Assembly: GCA_035640715.1 (NCBI GenBank)
Contig: DASQVO010000012.1
Span: forward strand, 1-27,419
DNA length: 27,419 nt
From: DASQVO01 sp035640715
Lineage (GTDB): Bacteria; Actinomycetota; Actinomycetes; Streptosporangiales; Streptosporangiaceae
Direction of reading: 5' to 3'
Below are positions 7,474 through 15,099 of the stretch, in pieces (the stretch's first letter is position 1; every line of letters starts with the position of its first letter). A program made the translations under genes and the position numbers. The notes below the pieces were generated by a model that was given only the letters and a program-made list of their open reading frames with translations, made no database searches and was not told the DNA's origin.

Positions 7474-8304
7474 GTGAGGTGGATCACCGCGCGGCGGCGG
7501 CGCCCTATCGCCGGCTACGCAGCCGTCCTGATGGCGCTTGTCGCGGTCGGCATGCTGTACGCCGCTGTCACAGGGCTAGGCAGCGGCAGCGCGTCGGCGT
7601 CATCGCCGAGCTCGCCACAGCAGCAGATCACCCGGGGCAAAGACCTCTTCGCCGTCTCCTGCGCAACGTGCCACGGAATGTACGGCCAGGGCACCTCACA
7701 GGGGCCGAGCCTGGTGGGAGCCGGCGCGGCGGCCGTCGACTTCCAGATGAGCACGGGCCGCATGCCGGCGAAGGTCACCGAGGCCGAGATGCCGCGCAAG
7801 CCGGTGACGTTCTCCCAGCAGCAGATCTACGCCATCGCCGCCTACGTCGCCTCACTCGGCGGTGGCCCCTCGGTCCCGGCTTCATCGCAGGTGAGCCCCT
7901 CGGGCGCGGACACGGCGCTCGGCCAGGAACTGTTCAGCGCCAACTGCGCCCAGTGCCATAACTTCAGCGGCGCCGGCGGCGCGCTCACCCAGGGCAAGTA
8001 CGCGCCACCGCTGACCCAGGCGACCGACCGGCAGATCTACGAGGCGATGCTGACGGGGCCCGAGGCCATGCCGGTGTTCAACGACAACACGATCACGCCC
8101 GCCGAGAAGCGGGACATCATCGCCTACGTCACGCAGACGCGCTCCGAGCCGAACCCCGGCGGATTCAGCCTGGGCCGCGTCGGGCCGGTCACCGAGGGAC
8201 TGGTGGCGTGGCTCGGGGGGATGGTGGCACTCGTTCTGGCGGCGATGTGGCTCACCGCGAAGCGCCGGGAAGAGCGCACGGGAGAAATCACGGGTAACCG
8301 ATGA
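7474..8304 (+). CDS. qcrC: Diheme cytochrome c subunit of the cytochrome bc1 complex
   Basis: This is the actinobacterial diheme cytochrome cc that replaces soluble cytochrome c and passes electrons directly from the bc1 complex to the aa3 oxidase. The 276-aa protein has an N-terminal membrane anchor (about 14-34), two c-type heme sites CATCH (63-67) and CAQCH (158-162), methionines in GRMPAKV and EAMPVF that fit axial ligands, and a C-terminal membrane helix (about 243-263). The heme domains are outside the membrane. The GTG start has GAGG 6 nt upstream. Its TGA overlaps the ATG of qcrA by ATGA, giving translational coupling. Complete and normal in length. Confidence 0.96.
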   Translation: MRWITARRRRPIAGYAAVLMALVAVGMLYAAVTGLGSGSASASSPSSPQQQITRGKDLFAVSCATCHGMYGQGTSQGPSLVGAGAAAVDFQMSTGRMPAKVTEAEMPRKPVTFSQQQIYAIAAYVASLGGGPSVPASSQVSPSGADTALGQELFSANCAQCHNFSGAGGALTQGKYAPPLTQATDRQIYEAMLTGPEAMPVFNDNTITPAEKRDIIAYVTQTRSEPNPGGFSLGRVGPVTEGLVAWLGGMVALVLAAMWLTAKRREERTGEITGNR

Positions 8305-9458
8305 GCGGCAACGACAATGACAAGGACCAGGAGAACACGCCCACGGAGCCGACGGCTCCGCGCCGCGTGATCGGCACGCCCCCGCCGTCCCGGGGGCTGC
8401 TCGCGGACCTCGGGCGCGCCGGAGGCGGCGACGGCGGCACAGGCACCGCGCCCTACAGTCCCGGCGAGGCTGAGGCCCCCGAGCTTGACGAGCTTCCCGC
8501 GAATCCGCCCAGCCTGCTGCGCGCCAAGCAGTTCGAGCGCCTCGCCGCGGCGATGTTCCTGCTTTCGATGATCGCCAGCATCGCGTTCTGGGCCGCCTAC
8601 ATCGGCCTCGAAGTGCAGGGCCCGGGGAACGCACTGGACAGGACGCTGCGGTCGAACCTCGCCCTCGGCGGCTCGCTGTCCGTGGTCTTCCTCGCTCTCG
8701 CCGTCGGCTTCACGATCTGGGTCCGGCACATCATGCCCCCCGCCGAACTGGTCGAGGAACGCCACCCCATGGCGTCGCCCCCGGAAGACAGGAAGGCGTT
8801 CGAGGAGACGTTCGTCCAAGGCGCGGAGACCAGCCAGATCACGAAGCGCCCACTGCTGCGGCGCACGCTGATCGCGGCGGCTGTGCCCGCCGCGGTCGCG
8901 CCCATCGTGCTGCTGCGCGACATGGGGCCGCTGCCCGGCACCAGCCTGCGGCACACGGTGTGGCGCAAGGGCACGCGCCTGCTCCTCGGCGACTCGAACC
9001 GGCCGATCACGGCCGCCGAGTTCAGCACCAACGGCGGCATGATCACCGTGGTGCCCGAGGGTTACGAGGACAACCAGGACGAACTGGCCAAGGCCACGGC
9101 GATCATCATCAAGTTCGCCCCGGGCGAGCTTCAGATACCCACGCGGTACAACGACGGGGTCAACGGGCCGAGGACGCTGTTGAACTCGATGAACTGGACG
9201 GTCGACAACATCGTCGCCTACTCCAAGATCTGCACGCACGTCGGCTGCCCCGCCGCCCTGTACGAGCAGACGACACACCGGATCCTCTGCCCGTGCCACC
9301 AGTCGACTTTCCAGGCCGACCGGGGAGCGCAGGTGATCTTCGGCCCGGCGCCGCGGCCCCTGCCGCAGCTTCCGATCACTACCGATTCCAAGGGCTATCT
9401 GGTGGCAGCGAGCGACTTCCAAGAACCAGTCGGCCCGAGCTTCTGGGAGCGGGGATGA
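8301..9458 (+). CDS. qcrA: Rieske iron-sulfur subunit of the cytochrome bc1 complex
   Basis: This 385-aa protein carries the [2Fe-2S] cluster of the bc1 complex, which accepts electrons from menaquinol. The Rieske motifs CTHVGC (C311, H313; C316) and CPCH (C330; C332, H333) are intact: C311, H313, C330 and H333 bind the cluster, while C316 and C332 form the stabilising disulfide. As in other actinobacteria, the N-terminal part is long and charged and is followed by three hydrophobic segments (about 75-97, 115-137 and 190-212) before the Rieske domain. Coupled by ATGA overlaps to qcrC upstream and qcrB downstream. Confidence 0.96.
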   Translation: MSGNDNDKDQENTPTEPTAPRRVIGTPPPSRGLLADLGRAGGGDGGTGTAPYSPGEAEAPELDELPANPPSLLRAKQFERLAAAMFLLSMIASIAFWAAYIGLEVQGPGNALDRTLRSNLALGGSLSVVFLALAVGFTIWVRHIMPPAELVEERHPMASPPEDRKAFEETFVQGAETSQITKRPLLRRTLIAAAVPAAVAPIVLLRDMGPLPGTSLRHTVWRKGTRLLLGDSNRPITAAEFSTNGGMITVVPEGYEDNQDELAKATAIIIKFAPGELQIPTRYNDGVNGPRTLLNSMNWTVDNIVAYSKICTHVGCPAALYEQTTHRILCPCHQSTFQADRGAQVIFGPAPRPLPQLPITTDSKGYLVAASDFQEPVGPSFWERG

Positions 9459-11194
9459 GCAACCCCAACGGGCGGCTGGTACTGCCCAAGCCATTGCGTC
9501 AACAGGGCGCCGAGCTCGACGACAGGCTCCACGCCGCCAGGGGCGTCCGGACCCTGCTGCGGAAGATCTTCCCCGATCACTGGTCCTTCCTGCTCGGCGA
9601 GGTCGCGCTCTACTCGTTCATCATCCTGATCCTGACCGGCATCTTCCTGACGCTGTTCTTCCAGCCGAGCATGACCGAGGTTGTCTACCACGGCTCATAC
9701 ACGAAGCTGGACGGGGTCCGGATGAGCCAGGCGTACGCATCGACGCTGAACATCAGCTTCGACGTGCGCGGCGGCCTGCTGATGCGGCAGATCCACCACT
9801 GGGCGGCGGACATCTTCCTGGCCGCGATTTTCTGCCATATGCTGCGGCTCTTCTTCACCGGCGCCTACCGCAAGCCGCGGGACACGAACTGGCTGATCGG
9901 GATCGCGATGCTGACCCTCGGCATCATCGAGGGGTTCCTGGGCTACTCGATGCCCGACGACCTGCTGTCCGGTACCGGCGTGCGGATCGCCGAGGGCGTC
10001 CTGCTCGGCATACCGGTCGTCGGAACGTACCTGTCGTTCTTCCTTTTCGGCGGCCAGTTCCCCGGCACCGAGTTCGTCGCCCGGTTCTACATCATCCACG
10101 TGCTGCTGGTCCCCGGCCTGCTGCTGGCGCTGGTCAGCGCGCACCTGTTCCTCATGATCCACCAGAAGCACACCCAGATGCCGGGCAAGGGCCGCACCGA
10201 GGGCAACGTGGTCGGCCAGCCCATGTACCCGTACTTCATGGTCAAGACCGGCGCGTTCTTCTTCTTCGTCTTCGGCGCGCTGGCCCTGCTGGCTACGTTC
10301 GCGCAGATCAACCCGATCTGGCAGTACGGCCCGTACACGCCGCTGGCGATCTCCGCCGGGTCGCAGCCGGACTTCTACATGGGCTGGCTCGAGGGCTCGC
10401 TGCGTATGTTCCCGAGCTGGACGTGGGACATCGCTGGCCATACCGTCGCCTGGAACGTGCTCGTCCCCGCCCTGGTCGTCCCGGGCGTGCTGTTCACGGC
10501 GCTCGGCCTGTGGCCGCAGATCGAACGGTGGGCCACCGGGGACAAGGGCTACCACCATGTCAACGACCGGCCGCGGAACGCGCCGACGCGGACCGCGTTC
10601 GGCATGGCGGGCGTCACCTTCTACGGCATCCTGTGGCTGGAAGGCGCGAACGACCTCATTGCCGTCCATTTCAACATCGACCTGTACCTGACCACGGAGA
10701 TCGCCCGCTACGCGATCTTCATCGGCCCGGTGGTGGCCTTCTGGGTCACCCGGCGGATCTGCCTCGGCCTGCAGCGCAAGGACGCCCAGATGCTCGCGCA
10801 CGGCGTGGAGACCGGCATCATCAGGCAACTGCCGAACGGCGCGTTCGTCGAGGCTGAGCGGCCGGTGACCGAGGATGAGGCGGCGGTCCTCATCGCCAGG
10901 CCTCCCGCGCCGCAGCTTCCCGCGGCCAGTGCTGTGGACTCCAACGGCATCCCCGTGCCGGAGATGCGGGGCCTCCGGGGCAGGGTGCGATCCCGCGTCA
11001 ACGCCATGTTCGCCGAGGGCATCTCACTGGCGCCCCCGGACGGCCACGGCAACGGCCACGGCGAGGGCGAGGAGCGCGCGGAGGGCGAGCATGTGGCGGT
11101 CGGCGCCGGCTCCTCCGGCGAGCCGGGGCCCGGAGGCGGAGGGCGGCCCGCTGCGGTCGAGGACGAGAGCGGCACCCACGGTGGCGGTGTATAG
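9455..11194 (+). CDS. qcrB: Cytochrome b subunit of the cytochrome bc1 complex, with extended polar C-terminal tail
   Basis: This 579-aa protein holds the two b hemes and the quinol sites. Typical segments are RQIHHWAADIF and HMLRLFFTGAYRKPRD (heme ligands), GYSMPDDLLSGTGVRI near the Qo site, and FYIIHVLLVPGLLLALVSAHLFLMIHQKHTQ with the second pair of heme histidines. The family adds several C-terminal helices, seen here. After residue ~505 a long soluble tail begins; its last ~70 residues are rich in Gly, Glu and His and contain DGHGNGHGEGEE. It is the last gene of the ctaE-qcrCAB operon and is followed by two hairpins. The complex is the family targeted by telacebec in mycobacteria (established for the family, not tested here). 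Confidence 0.96.
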   Translation: MSNPNGRLVLPKPLRQQGAELDDRLHAARGVRTLLRKIFPDHWSFLLGEVALYSFIILILTGIFLTLFFQPSMTEVVYHGSYTKLDGVRMSQAYASTLNISFDVRGGLLMRQIHHWAADIFLAAIFCHMLRLFFTGAYRKPRDTNWLIGIAMLTLGIIEGFLGYSMPDDLLSGTGVRIAEGVLLGIPVVGTYLSFFLFGGQFPGTEFVARFYIIHVLLVPGLLLALVSAHLFLMIHQKHTQMPGKGRTEGNVVGQPMYPYFMVKTGAFFFFVFGALALLATFAQINPIWQYGPYTPLAISAGSQPDFYMGWLEGSLRMFPSWTWDIAGHTVAWNVLVPALVVPGVLFTALGLWPQIERWATGDKGYHHVNDRPRNAPTRTAFGMAGVTFYGILWLEGANDLIAVHFNIDLYLTTEIARYAIFIGPVVAFWVTRRICLGLQRKDAQMLAHGVETGIIRQLPNGAFVEAERPVTEDEAAVLIARPPAPQLPAASAVDSNGIPVPEMRGLRGRVRSRVNAMFAEGISLAPPDGHGNGHGEGEERAEGEHVAVGAGSSGEPGPGGGGRPAAVEDESGTHGGGV

Positions 11195-11206
11195 CTAGCC
11201 GAACGA

Positions 11207-11223
11207 CGGGTGCTGAGCACCCG
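11207..11223 (+). terminator. Hairpin 1 after qcrB
   Basis: CGGGTGC (11207-11213) pairs perfectly with GCACCCG (11217-11223) around a 3-nt loop, 12 bp beyond the qcrB stop. It probably acts with the longer hairpin just downstream as a double terminator of the respiratory operon. Confidence 0.5.
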
Positions 11224-11228
11224 GCGGC

Positions 11229-11258
11229 GAGGCGGTCACCCGCGAAGGTGGCCGCCTC
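11229..11258 (+). terminator. Hairpin 2 after qcrB (main terminator candidate)
   Basis: GAGGCGGTCACC (11229-11240) and GGTGGCCGCCTC (11247-11258) form a 12-bp stem, with one G-U pair, around the 6-nt loop CGCGAA. No T-tract follows. The remaining ~100 bp up to the vapC stop at 11357 shows no gene. Confidence 0.65.
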
Positions 11259-11356
11259 CCGGCGCTGCGGGGTGAGGCCGGCCTCTTCCACCAGCCGGTG
11301 GCAGGATGCTCGTGCTCAAGGCCCATTTTCGCGGCAAGCTGACGTGAGCGGCCTCG

Positions 11357-11734
11357 TCAGCAGGGCTTCACCTCGGCGCGGCAGCCCCTGGCGCCCAGCA
11401 GCAGCCGGAGGTCCCCGGCATCGCTTGTCAGCACGATGTCGCCATCGCGTGCCAGGAGCGCCACGTGCGCGTCGATGGCGTCGGAGGACCCGGCCGCACC
11501 GCAGAGGGCGCCGACAGCGCGAGAGCCTCGCCGGTCAAGTCCCTGCTCGTCGAGGCCGCGCAGCAGGCGGGCGAGCAACACCTGGCGCGGGCCTCCCCGC
11601 CACGCCTGGGCCACGCACCCCGACGACGTCACGACCCGGTCCCGGCGCCGCCGGGCAGCTTCCACCAGCGCGGCAACACCCCGGTCGCCTCGCTCGAAGC
11701 CGATCAGCCCGCCGGTGTCAAGTACCAGGCCCAC
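11357..11734 (-). CDS. PIN-domain VapC-like toxin (ribonuclease)
   Basis: This 125-aa PIN-domain protein is probably the RNase toxin of a type II toxin-antitoxin pair. The first acidic residue is in VLDTGGLIGFERGD (D6); others are in SSDAIDAHVALLA (D85, D88) and VLTSDAGDL (D105, D108). The position where many VapC proteins carry a catalytic Glu is Gln here (VAQAWRGG, Q43), a variant I recall in some actinobacterial PIN proteins. The GTG start directly follows the antitoxin stop (TGAGTG, no gap), so translation is coupled. The pair lies between the respiratory operon and fadD and is the only accessory-looking insert in the window. Confidence 0.82.
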   Translation of the reverse strand: MGLVLDTGGLIGFERGDRGVAALVEAARRRRDRVVTSSGCVAQAWRGGPRQVLLARLLRGLDEQGLDRRGSRAVGALCGAAGSSDAIDAHVALLARDGDIVLTSDAGDLRLLLGARGCRAEVKPC

Positions 11735-11998
11735 TCAGACGGCTCCACGATCACGCGAGGCCGCCGCACGCTCAAGGGTGCGCTCGGCCTCGGCGACCTC
11801 CGCCTCGGTGAGGTGCCCGTGCTCCTCTTCCCAGGACGCGACGGCCTCACCCAGGGCCTCCAGCCGGAGCCTGTCGCGGGCAGCCGCTGCGAGCCAGGAG
11901 GACACGGTCTTGCCGGCCGCCGCGGCAGACGCGCGAATCTCCGCGCCCAGTTCCAGGTCGAACGACACGCTCATCTTCTCCACGCCCACAAAGCTCAT
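11735..11998 (-). CDS. VapB-like antitoxin (ribbon-helix-helix type expected)
   Basis: This small protein (87 aa from this start) precedes the PIN toxin. The N-terminal part SVSFDLELGAEIRASAAAAGKTVSSWLAAAARDRL looks like a ribbon-helix-helix DNA-binding domain. The acidic helical C-terminus (SWEEEHGHLTEAEVAEAERTLERAA) would wrap around the toxin. Starts at 11983 (GTG) and 11974 (ATG, with GGAGAAG just before it) are equally plausible, because many relatives begin at M-x-VSF. An inverted repeat overlaps the longest start, which favours a shorter one. Autoregulation of the pair through that repeat is likely, by analogy with other vapBC operons. Confidence 0.78.
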   Translation of the reverse strand: MSFVGVEKMSVSFDLELGAEIRASAAAAGKTVSSWLAAAARDRLRLEALGEAVASWEEEHGHLTEAEVAEAERTLERAAASRDRGAV

Positions 11999-12028
11999 CC
12001 TACCGCAGGAGGACCTACTCCGGTAGGA
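11998..12028 (-). promoter_or_regulatory. Inverted repeat at the vapBC promoter, candidate antitoxin operator
   Basis: TCCTACCG (11998-12005) and its exact reverse complement CGGTAGGA (12021-12028) are 15 nt apart. A third CCTAC half-site sits at 12014-12018, so three copies of the same 5-mer occur in 30 bp just upstream of the antitoxin. This fits a binding site for a ribbon-helix-helix antitoxin dimer pair. Confidence 0.5.
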
Positions 12029-12034
12029 AGACAG

Positions 12035-12130
12035 CCCCGTCAGCACGCGGTCGTACCGGCTAGCGAGTCCGGGCCTTGCGCCCGGCGAGCGGCCGGTGTA
12101 TCGGACCCCAGCCCGGGAAAGCTGACGGGG
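12035..12130 (-). terminator. Inverted-repeat region downstream of the acyl-CoA synthetase gene
   Basis: CCCCGTCAGC (12035-12044) and GCTGACGGGG (12121-12130) are exact reverse complements 76 nt apart. Inside lies a smaller hairpin, CCGGGC (12069-12074) with GCCCGG (12080-12085). These can terminate the minus-strand fadD transcript before the vapBC operon. The rest of 11999-12168 shows no gene. Confidence 0.4.
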
Positions 12131-12168
12131 GTTCCGGGAGGTCGCCCCCCGGGCCAGCACAGCCAGCA

Positions 12169-14034
12169 CTACGCGTACAGGGCCTCGAGGTCGGCGGCGA
12201 AGTCCTTGGCCACCATGTTCCTGCGCACCTTCATCGACGGGGTGATGTGGCCGGATTCCTGGGTGAAATCAGTGGTGAGCACGCGGAACCGCCGGACCGA
12301 CTCGGCGCGGGACACGGTCTGGTTGGCGTCGTCCACCGCCACCTGGATCTCGGCCACCAGGTCCGGGTCGTCACGCAGGTCAGCCACTGTCGCGCTGGCC
12401 GGCTTGCCGTGCTTGTCCTTCCACGTGGGGAACGCCTCTTCGTCAATCGTTACGAGCGCTGCCACGTACGGCTTGCCGTCGCCGACGACCATGGCCTGGC
12501 TGATGAGCGGATGCGCGCGGATGATGTCCTCCAGCGGCGCGGGGGCGACGTTCTTGCCGCCGGCGGTGACGATTATCTCCTTCTTCCGCCCGGTGATCCG
12601 CAGGTAACCTTCGTCGTCGAGCTCGCCGACGTCACCGGTACGCAGCCAGCCGTCATCCGTCATCGCCTCGGACGTCGCCTCACCGTTCCGCCAGTAGTTC
12701 GCGAAAACGGTCGGTCCCTTGATGAGGATCTCGCCATCCTCGGCGATCTTCAGGGCATCGCCGGGGACCGGCAGCCCCACCGTGCCGATCTTGTTCTTGC
12801 TCGGCAGGTTCATGGTCGCCGCGGCAGTGGTCTCGGTGAGACCGTAGCCTTCCAGGGTCGTGATGCCGACCCCGCGGAAGAAATGCCCGAGCCGGTCGCC
12901 GAGCGCGGAACCGCCGGAGACCGCGTACTGTACCCGGCCGCCGACCGCCGCCCGCAGCTTGCCGTAGACGAGCCTGTCGAACAGCCCGTGTGTCACCCGC
13001 AGGCCGATGCCGGGACCATGGCCGCCTCTCGCCTTGTCGTCGAGGGCCTTGCTGTAGGCGATGGCGGTCTGGGCGGCGCGGCGGAAGATCGCCCCCTTGC
13101 CCTCGGACTCCGCCTTCTGCGCGGCGCCGTTATAGACCTTCTCGAAGACGCGGGGCACGGCCAGGAGGAAGGTCGGCCGGAACGATCCGAGGTCGGGGAG
13201 CAGCTTGGTGACATCCGGGGTGTGCCCGAGGATGATGTCGTCCTCGATGCAGGCCACCTGGATCAGCCGGGCAAATACATGGGCGAGCGGCAGGAACAGC
13301 AGGATCGAGCTGTTGGCGACTCTGAATATCTCGGGTGCGGCGGCGGTCACGTTGCGGACCTCGGCGAGCAGGTTGCGGTGCGTCAGCTCGCAGCCCTTGG
13401 GACGGCCCGTGGTTCCGGACGTGTAGATGATCGTGGCCAGGTCGGCGGCGCCGCGCGCTGAAGCGCGCTCCCGCACCACCTCGCCGGAGACGGATCCGCC
13501 CCCGGCGGCCAGCGCGGCCAGCCCCGGCGCCTTGTCACCCGTGCCGGGCCGCCCGGCGGTTTCGATACGCCACACGTGCTCAAGACCGGTCAGCCGGTTG
13601 CGGAGACCGGCGACGATCGCCTCGTGGGCGGCGGTCTCGACGAAGATCGCCCTGGCGCCGGAGTTGCTGGCTATCCACTCGACCTGCTCGGCGGAGGACG
13701 TCTCGTAGATCGGCACGGAGACGGCACCGGCCGTCCAGATGGCGTAGTCGATGAGCGTCCACTCGTAGCGCGTGCGCGACATCAGGGCCACCCGGTCACC
13801 GACGCCGATTCCCGCGGCGATGAGCCCCTTCGCGAGCGCCGTCACCTCGCCGGCGAACTCGCCGGCGGTGACGTCCCGCCAGGCTTCGGTGGCTCCATCG
13901 CCGCCCGGCCCGCTGCCGTCCTTACGGCGCAGTGCCACCTGCTGCGGCTTGTCAGCGGCGCGCCTGAACACGACGTCGGCGAGGTTCGCTGACTCGGGAA
14001 TCTCTACCAGCGCCGGAATGCTGTACTGGCGCAC
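12169..14034 (-). CDS. Long-chain fatty-acid-CoA ligase (FadD15-like AMP-binding enzyme)
   Basis: This ANL-superfamily enzyme activates fatty acids via acyl-AMP to acyl-CoA, feeding lipid synthesis or beta-oxidation at the membrane. The 621-aa protein has the P-loop IIYTSGTTGRPKG (about 202-214), the GYGLTETTAAATMN motif A5, the RTGDVGELDDEGYLRITGRKKEII hinge, and the Lys-containing C-terminal domain. The MSRTRYEWTLIDYAIWTAGAVSVPIYETSSAEQ region is typical of the actinobacterial FadD15 group. The GTG start at 14034 is chosen because AAGGAG lies 9 nt upstream and homologues begin at MR(Q/E)-(Y/F)S; an in-frame ATG at 14058 lacks such a site. Substrate length is inferred. Confidence 0.93.
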   Translation of the reverse strand: MRQYSIPALVEIPESANLADVVFRRAADKPQQVALRRKDGSGPGGDGATEAWRDVTAGEFAGEVTALAKGLIAAGIGVGDRVALMSRTRYEWTLIDYAIWTAGAVSVPIYETSSAEQVEWIASNSGARAIFVETAAHEAIVAGLRNRLTGLEHVWRIETAGRPGTGDKAPGLAALAAGGGSVSGEVVRERASARGAADLATIIYTSGTTGRPKGCELTHRNLLAEVRNVTAAAPEIFRVANSSILLFLPLAHVFARLIQVACIEDDIILGHTPDVTKLLPDLGSFRPTFLLAVPRVFEKVYNGAAQKAESEGKGAIFRRAAQTAIAYSKALDDKARGGHGPGIGLRVTHGLFDRLVYGKLRAAVGGRVQYAVSGGSALGDRLGHFFRGVGITTLEGYGLTETTAAATMNLPSKNKIGTVGLPVPGDALKIAEDGEILIKGPTVFANYWRNGEATSEAMTDDGWLRTGDVGELDDEGYLRITGRKKEIIVTAGGKNVAPAPLEDIIRAHPLISQAMVVGDGKPYVAALVTIDEEAFPTWKDKHGKPASATVADLRDDPDLVAEIQVAVDDANQTVSRAESVRRFRVLTTDFTQESGHITPSMKVRRNMVAKDFAADLEALYA

Positions 14035-14161
14035 GACATTGTCTCCTTCGGTGCCCATTGCCGCCGTTGGCGTGCTCCGCCGAGGGCAGCGTCTCGTGCC
14101 GGCGTTTCTGGCCTGCGCCGACGCTGCTCTCCTGCGGACGTATTGACCGTACCGCGTAAAG

Positions 14162-14180
14162 CTACTGACCGGTAGTCCAA
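14162..14180 (-). promoter_or_regulatory. Candidate promoter/operator of the acyl-CoA synthetase gene
   Basis: On the minus strand a TTGGAC box (14182-14177) is followed 16 nt downstream by TACGCG. Between them lies a CTAC...GTAG symmetric segment (14162-14175) that contains ACCGGT. A repressor bound there would block RNA polymerase, and TetR-family regulators of fatty-acid genes often bind such spacer sites. Weak evidence. Confidence 0.25.
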
Positions 14181-14210
14181 GTTCCCGTTTCGTTGCCGTC
14201 TGGGCATCTG

Positions 14211-14224
14211 TGCTACATGTAACA
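14211..14224. promoter_or_regulatory. Palindrome TGCTACATGTAACA in the fadD / metallophosphoesterase divergent region
   Basis: The 14-mer is a palindrome apart from one mismatched pair and is centred on TACATGTA. It is AT-rich compared with its surroundings and lies between divergent genes, 43 bp before the metallophosphoesterase start. It looks like a binding site for a dimeric regulator; the regulator is unknown. Confidence 0.4.
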
Positions 14225-14254
14225 CGTTAGGAGCTGGGCTATGCGTTAGCGGCC

Positions 14255-14260
14255 TAGTTT
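14255..14260 (+). promoter_or_regulatory. Candidate -10 hexamer TAGTTT for a leaderless metallophosphoesterase mRNA
   Basis: TAGTTT ends 6 nt before the ATG at 14267, and no Shine-Dalgarno sequence lies at usable spacing, so the mRNA is probably leaderless. Confidence 0.45.
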
Positions 14261-14266
14261 GGTCTC

Positions 14267-15073
14267 ATGCGCATTCACGTGGTGAGCGACGTGCACGGCA
14301 GGTCCGACGCGCTGCCGGCCGCGGGCCGTGGCGCCGACGCGCTTATCTGCCTGGGGGACCTGCTGCTCTTCCTGGATTACGCCGATCACCGGCGGGGCAT
14401 CTTCGCGGAGCTGTTCGGCGCCGAGGAGGCACGCAGGTTCATCGAGCTCCGCACCGCCAAGCGGTTCGATGAGGCAAGGGAGATGTCTGCGCGGCTGGCC
14501 GCGGGGCTGGGCGCCGCGGGCGGCAGCGCGATGCCGGCGGGGGAGCGCGCGGACACGGTACGCGCGGCGGTCGAGGCGGCGGCCGCCCGGCAGTACGCCG
14601 AGCTGTTCGCGGCGCTTCCCGAGCCCGCCTACCTCACGTATGGCAACGTCGATATCCCGCGCATGTGGGGTGAGCACCTCAAGCCGGGGCATCGCGTCTT
14701 CGACGGCGCGCGCGCCGAGCTGGACGGCTGGGCGTTCGGCTTTGTGGGCGGCGGCCTGGTCTCGCGCTACCGCACGCCCAACGAGATCGACGAGGACACC
14801 TACGCGGCCAAGATAGAAGCCGTCGGCGCGGTCGATGTCCTGTGCACCCACATTCCGCCTGCCGTGCCCGAGCTGCTCTACGACACCGTCGCCAGGCGCA
14901 TGGAGCGCGGTAGTGAGGCGCTTCTCGCAGCGATACGGCGCACCAGGCCCCGGTACGCCCTCTTCGGCCATGTGCACCAGCCGCTCGCGCGCCGCGTGCG
15001 GGTCGGCACCACGGAATGCGTCAACGTCGGGCACTTCCGCGCCAGTGGCATACCGTACGTGCTCGAGTGGTAG
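14267..15073 (+). CDS. Calcineurin-like metallophosphoesterase
   Basis: This 268-aa enzyme is expected to hydrolyse phosphoesters with a two-metal centre. The motifs occur in order: SDVHGR (D8, H10), CLGDLL (D31), YGNVD (N127; GNHD-like with V-D instead of H-D/E), CTHIPP (H195), and FGHVHQP (H235, H237). An Ala/Arg-rich helical insertion (about 48-118) separates the second and third motifs. Substrate is unknown: a nucleotide, phosphoprotein or lipid intermediate are all possible. The ATG directly follows a -10 box, suggesting leaderless translation. It heads an apparent unit with the leader ORF, the CxxC protein and glucokinase. Confidence 0.87.
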   Translation: MRIHVVSDVHGRSDALPAAGRGADALICLGDLLLFLDYADHRRGIFAELFGAEEARRFIELRTAKRFDEAREMSARLAAGLGAAGGSAMPAGERADTVRAAVEAAAARQYAELFAALPEPAYLTYGNVDIPRMWGEHLKPGHRVFDGARAELDGWAFGFVGGGLVSRYRTPNEIDEDTYAAKIEAVGAVDVLCTHIPPAVPELLYDTVARRMERGSEALLAAIRRTRPRYALFGHVHQPLARRVRVGTTECVNVGHFRASGIPYVLEW

Positions 15074-15099
15074 AGGTACGCTCGCAAGAGAAGGTGAAC

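Noticed and set aside
8124..9494. Minus-strand open frame (456 codons) opposite qcrA
   Set aside because: Shadow frame; the Rieske protein with all ligands is on the plus strand.
9695..10828. Long minus-strand open frame (377 codons) opposite qcrB
   Set aside because: It is the shadow of a high-GC gene: composition is Asp/Arg/Gly-rich without domain pattern, and qcrB on the plus strand is certain.
14241..14249. Minimal ORF ATG CGT TAG preceded by AGGAG
   Set aside because: A one-codon coding frame is easily found by chance, and it lies upstream of the likely transcription start at 14267.
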